From: JBKEDH01 sp047975295
GTDB lineage: Bacteria; Bacteroidota; Bacteroidia; Flavobacteriales; Flavobacteriaceae
DNA: 9,953 bases
Assembly (NCBI GenBank): GCA_047975295.1
Contig: JBKEDH010000122.1
Span: forward strand, 1 to 9,953
Direction: 5' to 3'
The notes beneath the pieces are model-generated. The model did not search any database. It saw nothing but the letters and a program-made list of their open reading frames with translations, and was not told the origin of the DNA. Of this stretch, positions 1 through 6,736 are shown piece after piece; position 1 is the stretch's first letter, and each line of letters starts with the position of its first letter. The position numbers were made by a program, and so were the translations under genes.

Positions 1-1
1 T

Positions 2-142
2 AGTGGCTTAATCAATTATTATTTACTTCCTTTTCCAGAAACCATTTTTGACCATGTGTTATCCAATGGATTAAGCGGTATGTTTAGTGGTTTTATGGGT
101 GGATTTATGGCTATAAAAATGTTGAAGAAGGGAAAAGGGTAA
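2..142 (+). CDS. 3' end of a probable membrane-protein gene (partial)
   Basis: The frame is open from the window edge and ends in TAA at 140-142, giving 46 residues of a C-terminus. The last part is glycine-, methionine- and phenylalanine-rich (GLSGMFSGFMGGFMAIKM) and ends in the basic tail LKKGKG. That is the look of a final transmembrane or membrane-associated segment followed by a cytoplasmic positive tail. The start and most of the protein lie outside the window, so family and function cannot be named. The gene converges on the minus-strand regulator ending at 370, with a MITE-like element between them. A different reading, a fortuitous frame at the edge, is possible but less likely given the residue composition and the absence of competing frames. 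Confidence 0.6.
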   Translation, partial: SGLINYYLLPFPETIFDHVLSNGLSGMFSGFMGGFMAIKMLKKGKG

Positions 143-208
143 TAATGGAAAAAGTCACGATGAATTTATGTGCTAAAATCTCTATTAAAAAAATATAGAA
201 CACAATTA

Positions 209-360
209 GAGCTTGTTTAAATTTATATCAATTGTTTTTCATATGCGCATAATTTCGTTAAAAATTTCATCAAGTAGTCCGGGTATTATCTTCTATTTTG
301 CCTTATTCTGCATCAAAAAAAACTATACAAAAAGTCTATCATACAAATTTAAACAGGCTC
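209..360. mobile_element. MITE-like element with 20-bp terminal inverted repeats and TTA target duplication
   Basis: The left end (209-228) and the reverse complement of the right end (341-360) share GAGCyTGTTTAAATTTrTAT, 18 of 20 positions identical. The element is flanked on both sides by TTA (206-208 and 361-363), consistent with a 3-bp target-site duplication. At 152 bp it is too short for a transposase. GAGC-type ends with a TNA duplication fit what is known of the IS1031 group of the IS5 family, but that family call is inference. Reading the minus strand from an ATG at 313 gives a frame of 24 codons with one internal TAG (293-295), ending in LLDEIFNEIMRI and a TGA at 239-241. This may be the fused remains of a transposase start and end, as in an internal-deletion derivative. 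The element fills the gap between two convergent genes and stops 9 bp short of the regulator's stop codon, so its long inverted repeat could also help end transcripts from both sides. Confidence 0.72.
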
Positions 361-369
361 TTAATAGCT

Positions 370-1074
370 TTAAAGAAGGTTTATGTGGTTTAAGAGTATT
401 TTGCGGTGCGAACGGCTAACTGGAATTAATGTTTTGTGAATAAGTACACTATTATCTTCTATGTCGATAATTTTTTCAATATTGATAATATACGATCGGT
501 GTACCTTAATAAAAGTCTTGTTGGGCAAGCGGTCTTGAATCTTTTTTAAACTGGAATGCACGATTATACTGTTTTTACTGGTACTAAGGATAATATAATC
601 GCCTTTTGCCTCGATAAAGTTAATTTCGGCAATCGTAACACTAACAAGTTTTCTGTTAATATTTACAAATAACTTTTTCGGAAATGGGGGCTCCTTACTC
701 GAGTGTCCTTCATTTAAAATATGCATTGTCTTTAATTTTTCAATGGCTTTTAAAAACCGTTTAGCCTCAATGGGTTTGGCTAAGTAATCGATAATATAAT
801 TATACTCGAATGCATTTATGGCCAGATTTTTATCGCTGGTTGTAAGGATTGTCCTTAAAGGAGGGTTTAAAGTCTTTATAAGGTCGAAACCGGTAAAGGA
901 GGGCATGTGGATATCTAGAAAAATAACGTCTATATCGTGGTGGGCACTAAGATATTTAATAGCATCGATAGCATTGCTAAAACAAGCTTTGACATTTAGT
1001 GTCTGGTCTAATTTACAGAGATTCTGCATAATTTCAATAGCCAGATCATCATCATCTATAATAATACAGTTCAT
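370..1074 (-). CDS. LytR/AlgR-family response regulator (REC-LytTR)
   Basis: The 234-residue protein has a receiver domain (about 1-114) and a LytTR DNA-binding domain (about 133-234), the usual length for this family. In the receiver the acidic pocket is the DDDD run at 7-10, the phospho-acceptor is D54 in FLDIHMP, T78/T79 are the switch threonines and K100 sits in YLAKP. The LytTR part shows the family pattern IEAKGDYIILS, then FIKVHRSYIIN, then PVSRSHRK. It is expected to bind DNA as a phosphorylation-dependent transcription factor in the cytoplasm. I chose the ATG at 1074: the frame could begin at a TTG at 1128, but that would overlap the HPt gene by 26 bases and add 18 residues before the first receiver strand. 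It is the last gene of the minus-strand block, 28 bases after the HPt gene, and is probably the output of that relay. Its target promoters are not evident from the sequence. Confidence 0.92.
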   Translation of the reverse strand: MNCIIIDDDDLAIEIMQNLCKLDQTLNVKACFSNAIDAIKYLSAHHDIDVIFLDIHMPSFTGFDLIKTLNPPLRTILTTSDKNLAINAFEYNYIIDYLAKPIEAKRFLKAIEKLKTMHILNEGHSSKEPPFPKKLFVNINRKLVSVTIAEINFIEAKGDYIILSTSKNSIIVHSSLKKIQDRLPNKTFIKVHRSYIINIEKIIDIEDNSVLIHKTLIPVSRSHRKILLNHINLL

Positions 1075-1102
1075 GTCTGTTGTTGTAGGTTTTAGGGAGT
1101 AA

Positions 1103-1426
1103 TTAGAGTGTATCAATAAATATTTCAAGTTGCAACAACATATCCTTAAATTTGTAATGTAAGGTCATGTTATTATTATATAACTGTTTTTCGAATGTGT
1201 TAATAAGCTCGTATTCGGTTTCTATTCCTAAAACTACAAATTTGTGTTTTAATTTATGAACTATGGCAGAAGCTTTTTTGCAATTATTTTCATTTAAATA
1301 TTTTGTAAATTCCTTTTTTTCTTTGGGGAATTCGTTTTTTACTATACTTATAAGTTTTGCTTCTACTTCAATATTTCCATGGGCTATTTTCTTTATGTAA
1401 TCGAGATTGGGTTGTATTTGGGGCAT
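1103..1426 (-). CDS. Free-standing HPt (histidine phosphotransfer) protein
   Basis: The 107-residue protein is the size of a single HPt four-helix bundle. The active-site helix reads AIVHKLKHKFVVLG, with H57 as the expected phospho-histidine and K58/K60 following as in the family pattern HxLKG. The usual small residue after LK, normally Gly, is His61 here; similar substitutions occur in Bacteroidota HPt proteins as far as I recall. It would shuttle phosphate between two receiver domains in the cytoplasm. It starts 4 bases after the kinase stop codon and precedes the LytTR regulator by 28 bases, so co-transcription with both is very likely. The kinase has no receiver of its own, so the likely phosphate donor is the single-domain receiver encoded upstream of the kinase. 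An inactive scaffold role cannot be excluded, but H57 is intact. Confidence 0.85.
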   Translation of the reverse strand: MPQIQPNLDYIKKIAHGNIEVEAKLISIVKNEFPKEKKEFTKYLNENNCKKASAIVHKLKHKFVVLGIETEYELINTFEKQLYNNNMTLHYKFKDMLLQLEIFIDTL

Positions 1427-1430
1427 AAAA

Positions 1431-3869
1431 TTATTGTTTAATGGTAAAGTAAAATGTACTGCCTTGTCCTATTTTAGATGTAACCCATATCTTCCCATCG
1501 TATAGGCTTACTATTTTCCTAACTATAGAAAGACCTATCCCTGTGGAGTTGGTGTTGTCTTCTAAAGTTTGAAAGATTTCGAAAATCTTTTCCAGATATT
1601 TTTCGGGTATGCCTTTGCCATTATCTTTTATTCGAAATTCCCAGTAGTTGCCTAAGTTTTTATGGTCAATTTCTATAAAACCTACATCCTTGTCGTTATA
1701 TTTTACTGCATTATTGATAAGGTTTAAAAAGAGTTGGTGTATCCGGATTTCGCATCCGGTTATTGTAGGTAGGGGATTTATAATTTTAATAGTAATATGC
1801 TTTGGAATATGTACAAGATCGATAATGTTTTTAATAGTAAAGTTTAAATTTATTTTGGTTTTTTTTGTATTGGATATAATACCTACGCTCGAATATTTTA
1901 AAATACCGTCTATAAGGTTTTCCATATGTTCTAATTTAGTATCTAAATTCGAGAATAGTCTATCGGCATTTTCGTTTGTTTTATAAAAACTATTAAAATC
2001 TTCTTTAAGCCAATGTATTAAGGTATCTATACTTCGCAAGGGCGATTTTAGATCATGCGATACTACATGGGCAAAATCCTTTAACTCGTCGTTGTTTTGT
2101 TTTAGTTTTTTTACCAGTTCCTGGTTTTTTTTCTGAACGAGAAGCGTTTCTTTATATTGAATGGCATTTTTAAATTTTGGGGCTACGGTTTCTGCTATTT
2201 TAATAAGTATCTTGAGATGTGTTTTTGTAAAATGGTTTTTTTGTTTATGTTGGGCATTAATAATGCCGATAACTTGATTGTTATATAGAATGGGTACGAT
2301 AATTTCTGAAATTCCAATATTGGTTTTCGGATTATACAAAGCAATCTTCGAAGTATCGTCTATAATTTGAGCAGTTTTGGTCTGTATTGTCCGTTCCGTC
2401 AATATAGGATTTTTTACAATATATTTTTGGTTATGTAATGGATGGATAGGTGGAACTATTTTTTCTGCTTGTCCGGTTTTGTTGTTAATTAAGCTTATGG
2501 AGCAATAGTTGGAATTTAGATATTGTGAGATACTATTGGACAAACGATGGGTTATTTCGTGAATATTGAAGTTATTGGCAACGGATAGCGTAGTGTTTGT
2601 TACAATGTTTTCCACTAATTGTTTTTTGCGTTGTTGCGTTATGTTTTCTATAATATATACAATATAACGGCTGTCACTTATAGTGTTCTTGACCGATGAT
2701 GCTTTTATTCTGGTCCAGATTTTTTCGGAATCCTTTTTTGTTAACTGGATTTCGATATGGAATTTATGGGTTTTTCCCGAGTTTAAGCTATCTATGTGGG
2801 ACTGTAGTGTAGCTATATCATTTTTATCGACAAGGTTGAGAATGGAACAATTGCGTTTTTCTATTTCTGTATATCCCAAAAGTGTTTTTAGTGTCTGGTT
2901 ACATTTAATAAAATAGTTGTTTTCGGTTAAGCCAATGGCCGATGGTGAATTTTCAAGAATAAGATCCAATTCTCGTTTTTGTTGGGATAATAGCTGTTGT
3001 TGTTGTGTTTTTTCGGTTAAATCTTCAATTAATATAATATCGAATTCTTGCTTGCCATGCTTGTTTCTGTAGGCATTTACTCTTGTTTTTGCCCATAAAA
3101 TTGTACCGTCCTTTCTTATATACCGCTTTTCCAGTTGAAAAAAATTAATTTTGCCACTTTCTAATTGGTTTATCAATACCTGAGACTTTTGTATATCTTT
3201 TTTCGCAGTTAGGGTAAGCATGTTTTTACCCATTAATTCGGCTTTGCCGTAGCCCAATAATTCTTCTATTTTTTTATTGGATTCAATAATGTTGTTTCTA
3301 TCGGTTAGTAAAATGCCCAAAGGAGCATTGTTTAAAATGATGTTGAGCTCGTTCTCCTTTTTTTTTGCCTTTTCGTAAGTAGTTTTATAGTGGGTTACAT
3401 CTCTTAAAACAGCCTGTATTCCAACAGGATTATTACATTCACTATACAAAATATTGGCATTTAAGTGAATCCATTTTATATTTTGTGTTGTAGTAACCAA
3501 GCGTATTTCGAAATCTTTGTAAAAACCGTTTTTCTGTATGGTGTCAAGAAATATTTTGGCTAAATATATGTCTTGCTTATGTATATGATGCGTTGCGTTA
3601 AAAGGGATAAATTTTTCGTAACCCAGTAATTTAAGGGCAGCATTGTTTACATCGATAACATGGCCATTAAAATTGATAAAAATATAGGCATCGGGCAGAT
3701 TTTTAAACAGGTTTGGCCAAACTTGTCTATTTTTTTTACAACTTTTACCCCTAACATGTCTATTTGGGGTGCTATCCTGTACTTTTGCATGGGACGAGAC
3801 AGGCTTTGGTTGTGGTTTAGTATCGGTGTTAAGATTGTCTTTAAGGTAATTTTTTTTGGTAATTTTCAT
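1431..3869 (-). CDS. Soluble multi-sensor histidine kinase (PAS-PAS-PAS-GAF-HisKA-HATPase)
   Basis: The 812-residue protein has no convincing membrane segment, so it should sense inside the cell. In order I see a basic, low-complexity N-terminal stretch (1-48), three PAS domains (about 49-165, 170-290 and 298-412; the second and third end in DLTEK and NITQQ), a GAF domain (about 420-568), a coiled segment (573-598), HisKA and HATPase_c. The phospho-accepting histidine is H605 in VVSHDLKSPLR. The ATP site has an N box (N716, N719, N720 in FLNLINNAVKYND), a G1 box (DNGKGIP at 749-755) and a G2 box (STGIGLSIV at 775-783). No receiver or HPt domain is fused, so it is an unhybridised kinase. A Gln-rich linker (TQQQQLLSQQ) joins PAS2 and PAS3. 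The HPt gene starts 4 bases after its stop codon. The ATG at 3869 fits the promoter-like boxes 39-68 bases upstream. The ligand cannot be told from sequence. Confidence 0.93.
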   Translation of the reverse strand: MKITKKNYLKDNLNTDTKPQPKPVSSHAKVQDSTPNRHVRGKSCKKNRQVWPNLFKNLPDAYIFINFNGHVIDVNNAALKLLGYEKFIPFNATHHIHKQDIYLAKIFLDTIQKNGFYKDFEIRLVTTTQNIKWIHLNANILYSECNNPVGIQAVLRDVTHYKTTYEKAKKKENELNIILNNAPLGILLTDRNNIIESNKKIEELLGYGKAELMGKNMLTLTAKKDIQKSQVLINQLESGKINFFQLEKRYIRKDGTILWAKTRVNAYRNKHGKQEFDIILIEDLTEKTQQQQLLSQQKRELDLILENSPSAIGLTENNYFIKCNQTLKTLLGYTEIEKRNCSILNLVDKNDIATLQSHIDSLNSGKTHKFHIEIQLTKKDSEKIWTRIKASSVKNTISDSRYIVYIIENITQQRKKQLVENIVTNTTLSVANNFNIHEITHRLSNSISQYLNSNYCSISLINNKTGQAEKIVPPIHPLHNQKYIVKNPILTERTIQTKTAQIIDDTSKIALYNPKTNIGISEIIVPILYNNQVIGIINAQHKQKNHFTKTHLKILIKIAETVAPKFKNAIQYKETLLVQKKNQELVKKLKQNNDELKDFAHVVSHDLKSPLRSIDTLIHWLKEDFNSFYKTNENADRLFSNLDTKLEHMENLIDGILKYSSVGIISNTKKTKINLNFTIKNIIDLVHIPKHITIKIINPLPTITGCEIRIHQLFLNLINNAVKYNDKDVGFIEIDHKNLGNYWEFRIKDNGKGIPEKYLEKIFEIFQTLEDNTNSTGIGLSIVRKIVSLYDGKIWVTSKIGQGSTFYFTIKQ

Positions 3870-3907
3870 TCATAGAGCAATTAAAATCAAAAAGGCTACC
3901 AATTAAT

Positions 3908-3937
3908 CAAAACTAATACTTTTTGGTTTAATTACAA
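3908..3937 (-). promoter_or_regulatory. Candidate Bacteroidota promoter for the kinase-HPt-LytTR genes
   Basis: Read on the minus strand there is a TTG at 3937-3935, a 19-base spacer, and TAGTTTTG at 3915-3908. This matches the TTG-N17-19-TAnnTTTG consensus known for this phylum. A transcript would start near 3902, about 33 bases before the kinase ATG. It would let the kinase, HPt and LytTR genes be expressed apart from the upstream receiver gene. The same stretch holds an imperfect inverted repeat (arms at 3901-3912 and 3920-3933), which could be an operator or simply AT-rich chance pairing. Confidence 0.45.
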
Positions 3938-3968
3938 TATGTTAAAAAACTAATTTACTAATAGTTTT

Positions 3969-4388
3969 TTATAGTTTTTTGTGGCCATTAAATTCGTTTA
4001 TGTCCCAATACTCTATTAAAGTTTTTATTTTGTTTAAGTAGTCGTCGTACTTTAAAGGTTTAACAATATAACCAGCTACGCCCTGTCTATAAGCTTCGGT
4101 TACATCGTCTGTATTCTCCGATGTGGTAAGTACAATAATGGGTATGTGCAATAGTTTGCTATTTTGTTTTAAGGCAGATAAAAATTCAAGCCCGTTCATT
4201 TTGGGCATGTTCAAGTCCATTATGATTAAATGGGGAAGGGAGGGTGTTTCATTTAGTGTTTTTAGAGCTTCTTCACCATTTTTTGCCTGTATGGTTTTAT
4301 ATGGCCTGTTAAGCCTACTTAATGCCCGATCGAATTTAATGGATTCAATTTCATCGTCTTCTATAAGCATTAATAAAAGCGGTTTCAT
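3969..4388 (-). CDS. Single-domain response regulator (CheY/Rcp1-like receiver)
   Basis: The 139-residue protein is one receiver domain with no output domain. The acidic pair is E10/D11/D12, the phospho-acceptor is D58 in IIMDLNMPKMNG, T88/T89 lie in VLTTSEN, and K110 is in YIVKPL. The pattern LTTSEN-x-DDV-x-xAY-x-x-GVAGYIVKP is typical of the Rcp1 family of small receivers that partner PAS/GAF-containing kinases. It lies first in the minus-strand block, 99 bases before the kinase. Because the kinase lacks a fused receiver, this protein is the natural intermediate between kinase H605 and HPt H57. It could instead be a phosphate sink or act by protein contact. The short C-terminal tail (NEFNGHKKL) is basic and probably unstructured. 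Its stop overlaps a doubled 10-base sequence ATAGTTTTTT (3961-3980), probably chance. Confidence 0.9.
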   Translation of the reverse strand: MKPLLLMLIEDDEIESIKFDRALSRLNRPYKTIQAKNGEEALKTLNETPSLPHLIIMDLNMPKMNGLEFLSALKQNSKLLHIPIIVLTTSENTDDVTEAYRQGVAGYIVKPLKYDDYLNKIKTLIEYWDINEFNGHKKL

Positions 4389-4460
4389 AAGTAGATTGTT
4401 GTTTTTAAGATTTTGGCTTAAAAATATTAAAAACCAAGTGTAAAAGGAATTAATTTATAA

Positions 4461-4479
4461 GTAAAAAAATACTTTTTAC
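4461..4479. repeat. Inverted repeat, 7-bp arms (GTAAAAA / TTTTTAC)
   Basis: GTAAAAA (4461-4467) and TTTTTAC (4473-4479) are perfect complements with a 5-base loop. It lies 73 bases upstream of the receiver gene's ATG, where an operator for that gene could be. In such AT-rich DNA a 7-bp repeat may be chance. Confidence 0.35.
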
Positions 4480-4506
4480 GATTAAGTGGTGTTTTTATAC
4501 GATTAT

Positions 4507-4525
4507 CTACTTGCTTATTAAGTAG
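4507..4525. repeat. Inverted repeat, 6-bp arms (CTACTT / AAGTAG)
   Basis: CTACTT (4507-4512) and AAGTAG (4520-4525) flank a 7-base spacer, the geometry of a dimeric regulator site. It lies about 120 bases from the receiver start and 260 bases from the LuxR-type start. No binding protein can be assigned. Confidence 0.3.
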
Positions 4526-4630
4526 TTGTAAATAATTATGAATTTTGATTGCGAAATATTATTTCTTGTTTTTAAGGCATATTACAAATGTTTTTAAAAA
4601 GTTGTTTTCAGTATTTTTTAAGTAAGGGAT

Positions 4631-4657
4631 TTGGTTAGGTGTCGTCTTGTATTTTTG
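4631..4657 (+). promoter_or_regulatory. Candidate promoter for the first PAS-LuxR gene
   Basis: TATTTTTG at 4650-4657 is a perfect TAnnTTTG -7 box. The nearest upstream TTG (4631-4633, within TTTG 4630-4633) is 16 bases away, one base shorter than the usual spacing. A transcript would begin near 4664, leaving a 5' leader of roughly 120 bases that contains the ATCGAA/TTCGAT inverted repeat. The -7 box is convincing; the -33 box is less so. Confidence 0.4.
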
Positions 4658-4714
4658 CAAAATAACCATTCATCGTTAGTAAATAACTAATTATCTACAT
4701 ATAGTCCATGGGTT

Positions 4715-4737
4715 ATCGAATAATGTTCTTTTTCGAT
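4715..4737. repeat. Inverted repeat ATCGAA-N11-TTCGAT in the leader of the first PAS-LuxR gene
   Basis: ATCGAA (4715-4720) and TTCGAT (4732-4737) are perfect 6-bp complements separated by 11 bases, so the arm centres are 17 bases apart. It is 45 bases upstream of the ATG. It could be an autoregulatory operator for the LuxR-type protein or a small hairpin in the leader. The assignment is speculative. Confidence 0.3.
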
Positions 4738-4782
4738 GTTTATCCAAATTAAATTTGTCGAAAAATCATATAAATATGAACT

Positions 4783-5538
4783 ATGGGGTGCTATAGCTTA
4801 CACGATTTGTCTCCTTGCTATAATAATCTGCATGAAAAAAGGGTAGATTATAGGTATTATAAGTTTTATCTGGAAAGTGACATACATATTAATAGGCCGG
4901 ATTATGCTATGGTACTGGATTTAGATGATAAAGAACCTGTTCTGTACCACAAGAATTTTAACTTGACCTTTTTGGAGACCGAAAAAGATATACTTAAAAA
5001 AGTTTTTTCAACAGTTAAAAAGGGTGAGTTAAACCGCATTTTTAGGATAGATAAACAGTGTGCCAGATTTGCGACCGATAATTTGGATTTAATATCACAA
5101 GTGGTTTTTAGACTGCGGTTTTCTTTTGTCGATTCTCAAAACATAAAACGATCGTTACTTCGAAATGTAAGGTTTGTTCCCAAAAACCTTAATAAGGTAC
5201 AGCACCTGCTAATAGTAGTAACGTTTACCGATGTAACCTATTTTTTGGGCGTATCCAATCAACCATTGTTCGATTTTAAATTTTCGAGGCGTCAACAATA
5301 CAAAAAATTTGAAACAGCTCTTGAAAAGTTAAGATCGAGAATTAATACACAGTTATCCATAAAACGTGAATTAACAAAGCGTGAATTCGAGATATTAGAG
5401 CTTATAGGTAAAGGCAAAACAAGTACCGAAATAGCTGCTATGCTAAATATTTCTAAAAATACAGTTAGTACGCATAGACAAAATTTAATAAAAAAATTCA
5501 ATGTAAAGAATACGACTGCGCTGTTGCGGGAATTGTAA
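4783..5538 (+). CDS. PAS-like/LuxR-type transcriptional regulator, paralogue 1
   Basis: The 251-residue protein has a C-terminal LuxR/GerE helix-turn-helix (about 196-251): LTKREFEILELIGKGKTS, then EIAAMLNIS, then TVSTHRQNLIKKF. The N-terminal 160 residues resemble a divergent PAS fold, with a strand pattern ending in LLIVVTFTDVTYFLGVSN. I infer this from the FTDVT-type last strand; no cofactor-binding residues are recognisable. A charged helical linker (168-195) joins the two parts. There is no receiver domain, so control should come from a ligand or protein bound by the N-terminal part and not from phosphorylation. The ATG at 4783 is the first usable start; another ATG at 4776 is in a frame that stops at once. 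The next gene is a clear paralogue 202 bases downstream. It is transcribed away from the phosphorelay genes and toward the large surface protein, which makes that protein a possible target. Confidence 0.85.
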   Translation: MGCYSLHDLSPCYNNLHEKRVDYRYYKFYLESDIHINRPDYAMVLDLDDKEPVLYHKNFNLTFLETEKDILKKVFSTVKKGELNRIFRIDKQCARFATDNLDLISQVVFRLRFSFVDSQNIKRSLLRNVRFVPKNLNKVQHLLIVVTFTDVTYFLGVSNQPLFDFKFSRRQQYKKFETALEKLRSRINTQLSIKRELTKREFEILELIGKGKTSTEIAAMLNISKNTVSTHRQNLIKKFNVKNTTALLREL

Positions 5539-5740
5539 TGTATTTAATAAAGAATCAAACTACATCGAAAGGCACTCTTTTTTTAAGACAAAATAAGATG
5601 GTTTATATCCAGAATATATAAAGAAGTTATTTGTTAAACAGATGCAGTAATAACATAACCGGAGATACATCCAATAATTACTAATCTGTACCCAATAAAA
5701 GTTTAAAAGCTTATTGTATTAATCACTAAAAGAATAAAAA

Positions 5741-6505
5741 GTGGCCAAACACTACGATTTTGGTAAACTGTTAGATGTTTACAAATCCGATCTGTTTTTA
5801 GAAGATTATCATGTTCCCAACGATTATAAATATAAAGTAGAACATTTTATCGAAATAAATAATCCCGATTTTATAACTGTTCTTAATTTGGGTAATGCAG
5901 GAAATCCTATAGTTTACAGTAAAAATTTCAATATAAAATTTCCTAAAGGAAGTCTTGAAAATATCCATGAAATAATGGATGGGGTTGATAAAGTTGAAGC
6001 AAACAGGATTTACGAAGCAGACCGTATGACCATTAAATTTTTAAAGACTATAGATTTTTTAGATAGTTCGCCCTTGTTTCAACTGCGGTTTACGGTCAGT
6101 TTAATAGAAGACAATCCCATTACAATTTTAAGGGAAATGGTTTTTATACCAAATATAAATAATGCCAAGTGTATAAATGTAATTTTAGTGGCATTTACCG
6201 ATATAACAAGTTTGGATGGTGTTTTTACATATCCCAGAGTTGATATTAAGCACCATTTGCAGGATAACAATGAAATTCTGAAAATAGAAAAATTTAAAAA
6301 GAAACTTTCAACTGTCCTCTTGGGAAAAAAAATACTTACAAAACGCGAAGGACAAATTCTGGATTTGATAGCCGAAGGAAAATCAAGTGCCGAAATAGCC
6401 AAACATTTAAACATTTCGGCAAATACCGTAAACACACACAGGCAAAACCTGATACGGAAGTTTGGCGTGAAAAATATAAATGCACTTATTAATAGTATAA
6501 AATAG
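5741..6505 (+). CDS. PAS-like/LuxR-type transcriptional regulator, paralogue 2
   Basis: The 254-residue protein matches the preceding one over its whole length. Shared landmarks include VLxL near residue 47, KNFNxxF near 61, xLRFxxS near 115, a FTDxT strand near 152, and the LuxR helix-turn-helix at about 198-254 (LTKREGQILDLIAEGKSS, then NTVNTHRQNLIRKF). By hand, 36 of 56 residues agree in the DNA-binding part, while the sensor part is much more diverged. This suggests an old tandem duplication with similar DNA targets and different inputs. The start is a GTG at 5741: an in-frame TAA lies just 4 bases upstream (5735-5737), and the next ATG would cut away the first third of the sensor part. 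The GTG start and the lack of a recognisable promoter in the 202-base gap suggest weak translation or read-through from paralogue 1. No receiver or membrane segment is present. Confidence 0.85.
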   Translation: MAKHYDFGKLLDVYKSDLFLEDYHVPNDYKYKVEHFIEINNPDFITVLNLGNAGNPIVYSKNFNIKFPKGSLENIHEIMDGVDKVEANRIYEADRMTIKFLKTIDFLDSSPLFQLRFTVSLIEDNPITILREMVFIPNINNAKCINVILVAFTDITSLDGVFTYPRVDIKHHLQDNNEILKIEKFKKKLSTVLLGKKILTKREGQILDLIAEGKSSAEIAKHLNISANTVNTHRQNLIRKFGVKNINALINSIK

Positions 6506-6519
6506 CAATATGGACTAAG

Positions 6520-6577
6520 ATACTAAAGAAGTCATAAAAAAATAATACTGAAATATAACGACTTCTGTTGATAGTAT
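6520..6577. repeat. Imperfect inverted repeat downstream of paralogue 2
   Basis: Outer arms ATACTA (6520-6525) and TAGTAT (6572-6577) and inner arms AGAAGTC (6527-6533) and GACTTCT (6560-6566) pair perfectly, with small unpaired bases between the arms and a 26-base AT-rich loop. It begins 15 bases after the stop of paralogue 2. It is not a classic terminator, since no T-run follows directly, but it could weaken read-through into the surface-protein gene, stabilise the 3' end of the message, or be a relic of a small element. The rest of the gap, 6578-6736, shows no gene I can support. Confidence 0.45.
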
Positions 6578-6736
6578 GACTAATGTTTTTATGGTTATAT
6601 CGAAAATAGAGAATAGAAAAAAAAGAGGAAGTTCTTTCTTGTTAATTTCGTCTGGATTTAAAGGTTTTTTAGTCCATTCAGACCAAAAAAACTTCAAAAG
6701 AAATAGAATTTATTGTTTGTATATAAAGAAAATAAA

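Larger units (their letters stand above)
4389..4782. other. Divergent intergenic region, AT-rich
   Basis: These 394 bases separate the minus-strand receiver gene from the plus-strand LuxR-type gene, so both must be driven from here. No protein frame of note or RNA gene is visible. It contains three short inverted repeats (4461-4479, 4507-4525, 4715-4737) and one plus-strand TAnnTTTG box (4650-4657). On the minus strand the nearest match to a -7 box is TACACTTG at 4442-4435, one mismatch and without a good upstream TTG, so I do not call a promoter for the receiver gene. Confidence 0.6.

Noticed and set aside
144..197. 17-codon frame starting ATGGAAAAAGTC right after the first gene's stop
   Set aside because: Too short and featureless; there is no evidence that it is translated or the stub of a gene cut by the element.
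213..419. Plus-strand open frame of 68 codons
   Set aside because: It lies mostly inside the MITE-like element and runs into the antisense of the LytTR gene; it has no family features.
1648..2916. Plus-strand frames opposite the histidine kinase
   Set aside because: The kinase on the minus strand has all its catalytic boxes in one frame; these are its antisense shadows.
4714..6604. TATCGAA shared upstream of the first LuxR-type gene (4714-4720) and the surface-protein gene (6598-6604)
   Set aside because: Seven bases with one extra copy is not enough to claim a common operator in AT-rich DNA.
6515..6697. Minus-strand 60-codon frame in the gap before the surface-protein gene
   Set aside because: Composition is that of AT-rich non-coding DNA, there is no start context or family pattern, and it covers the inverted repeat.
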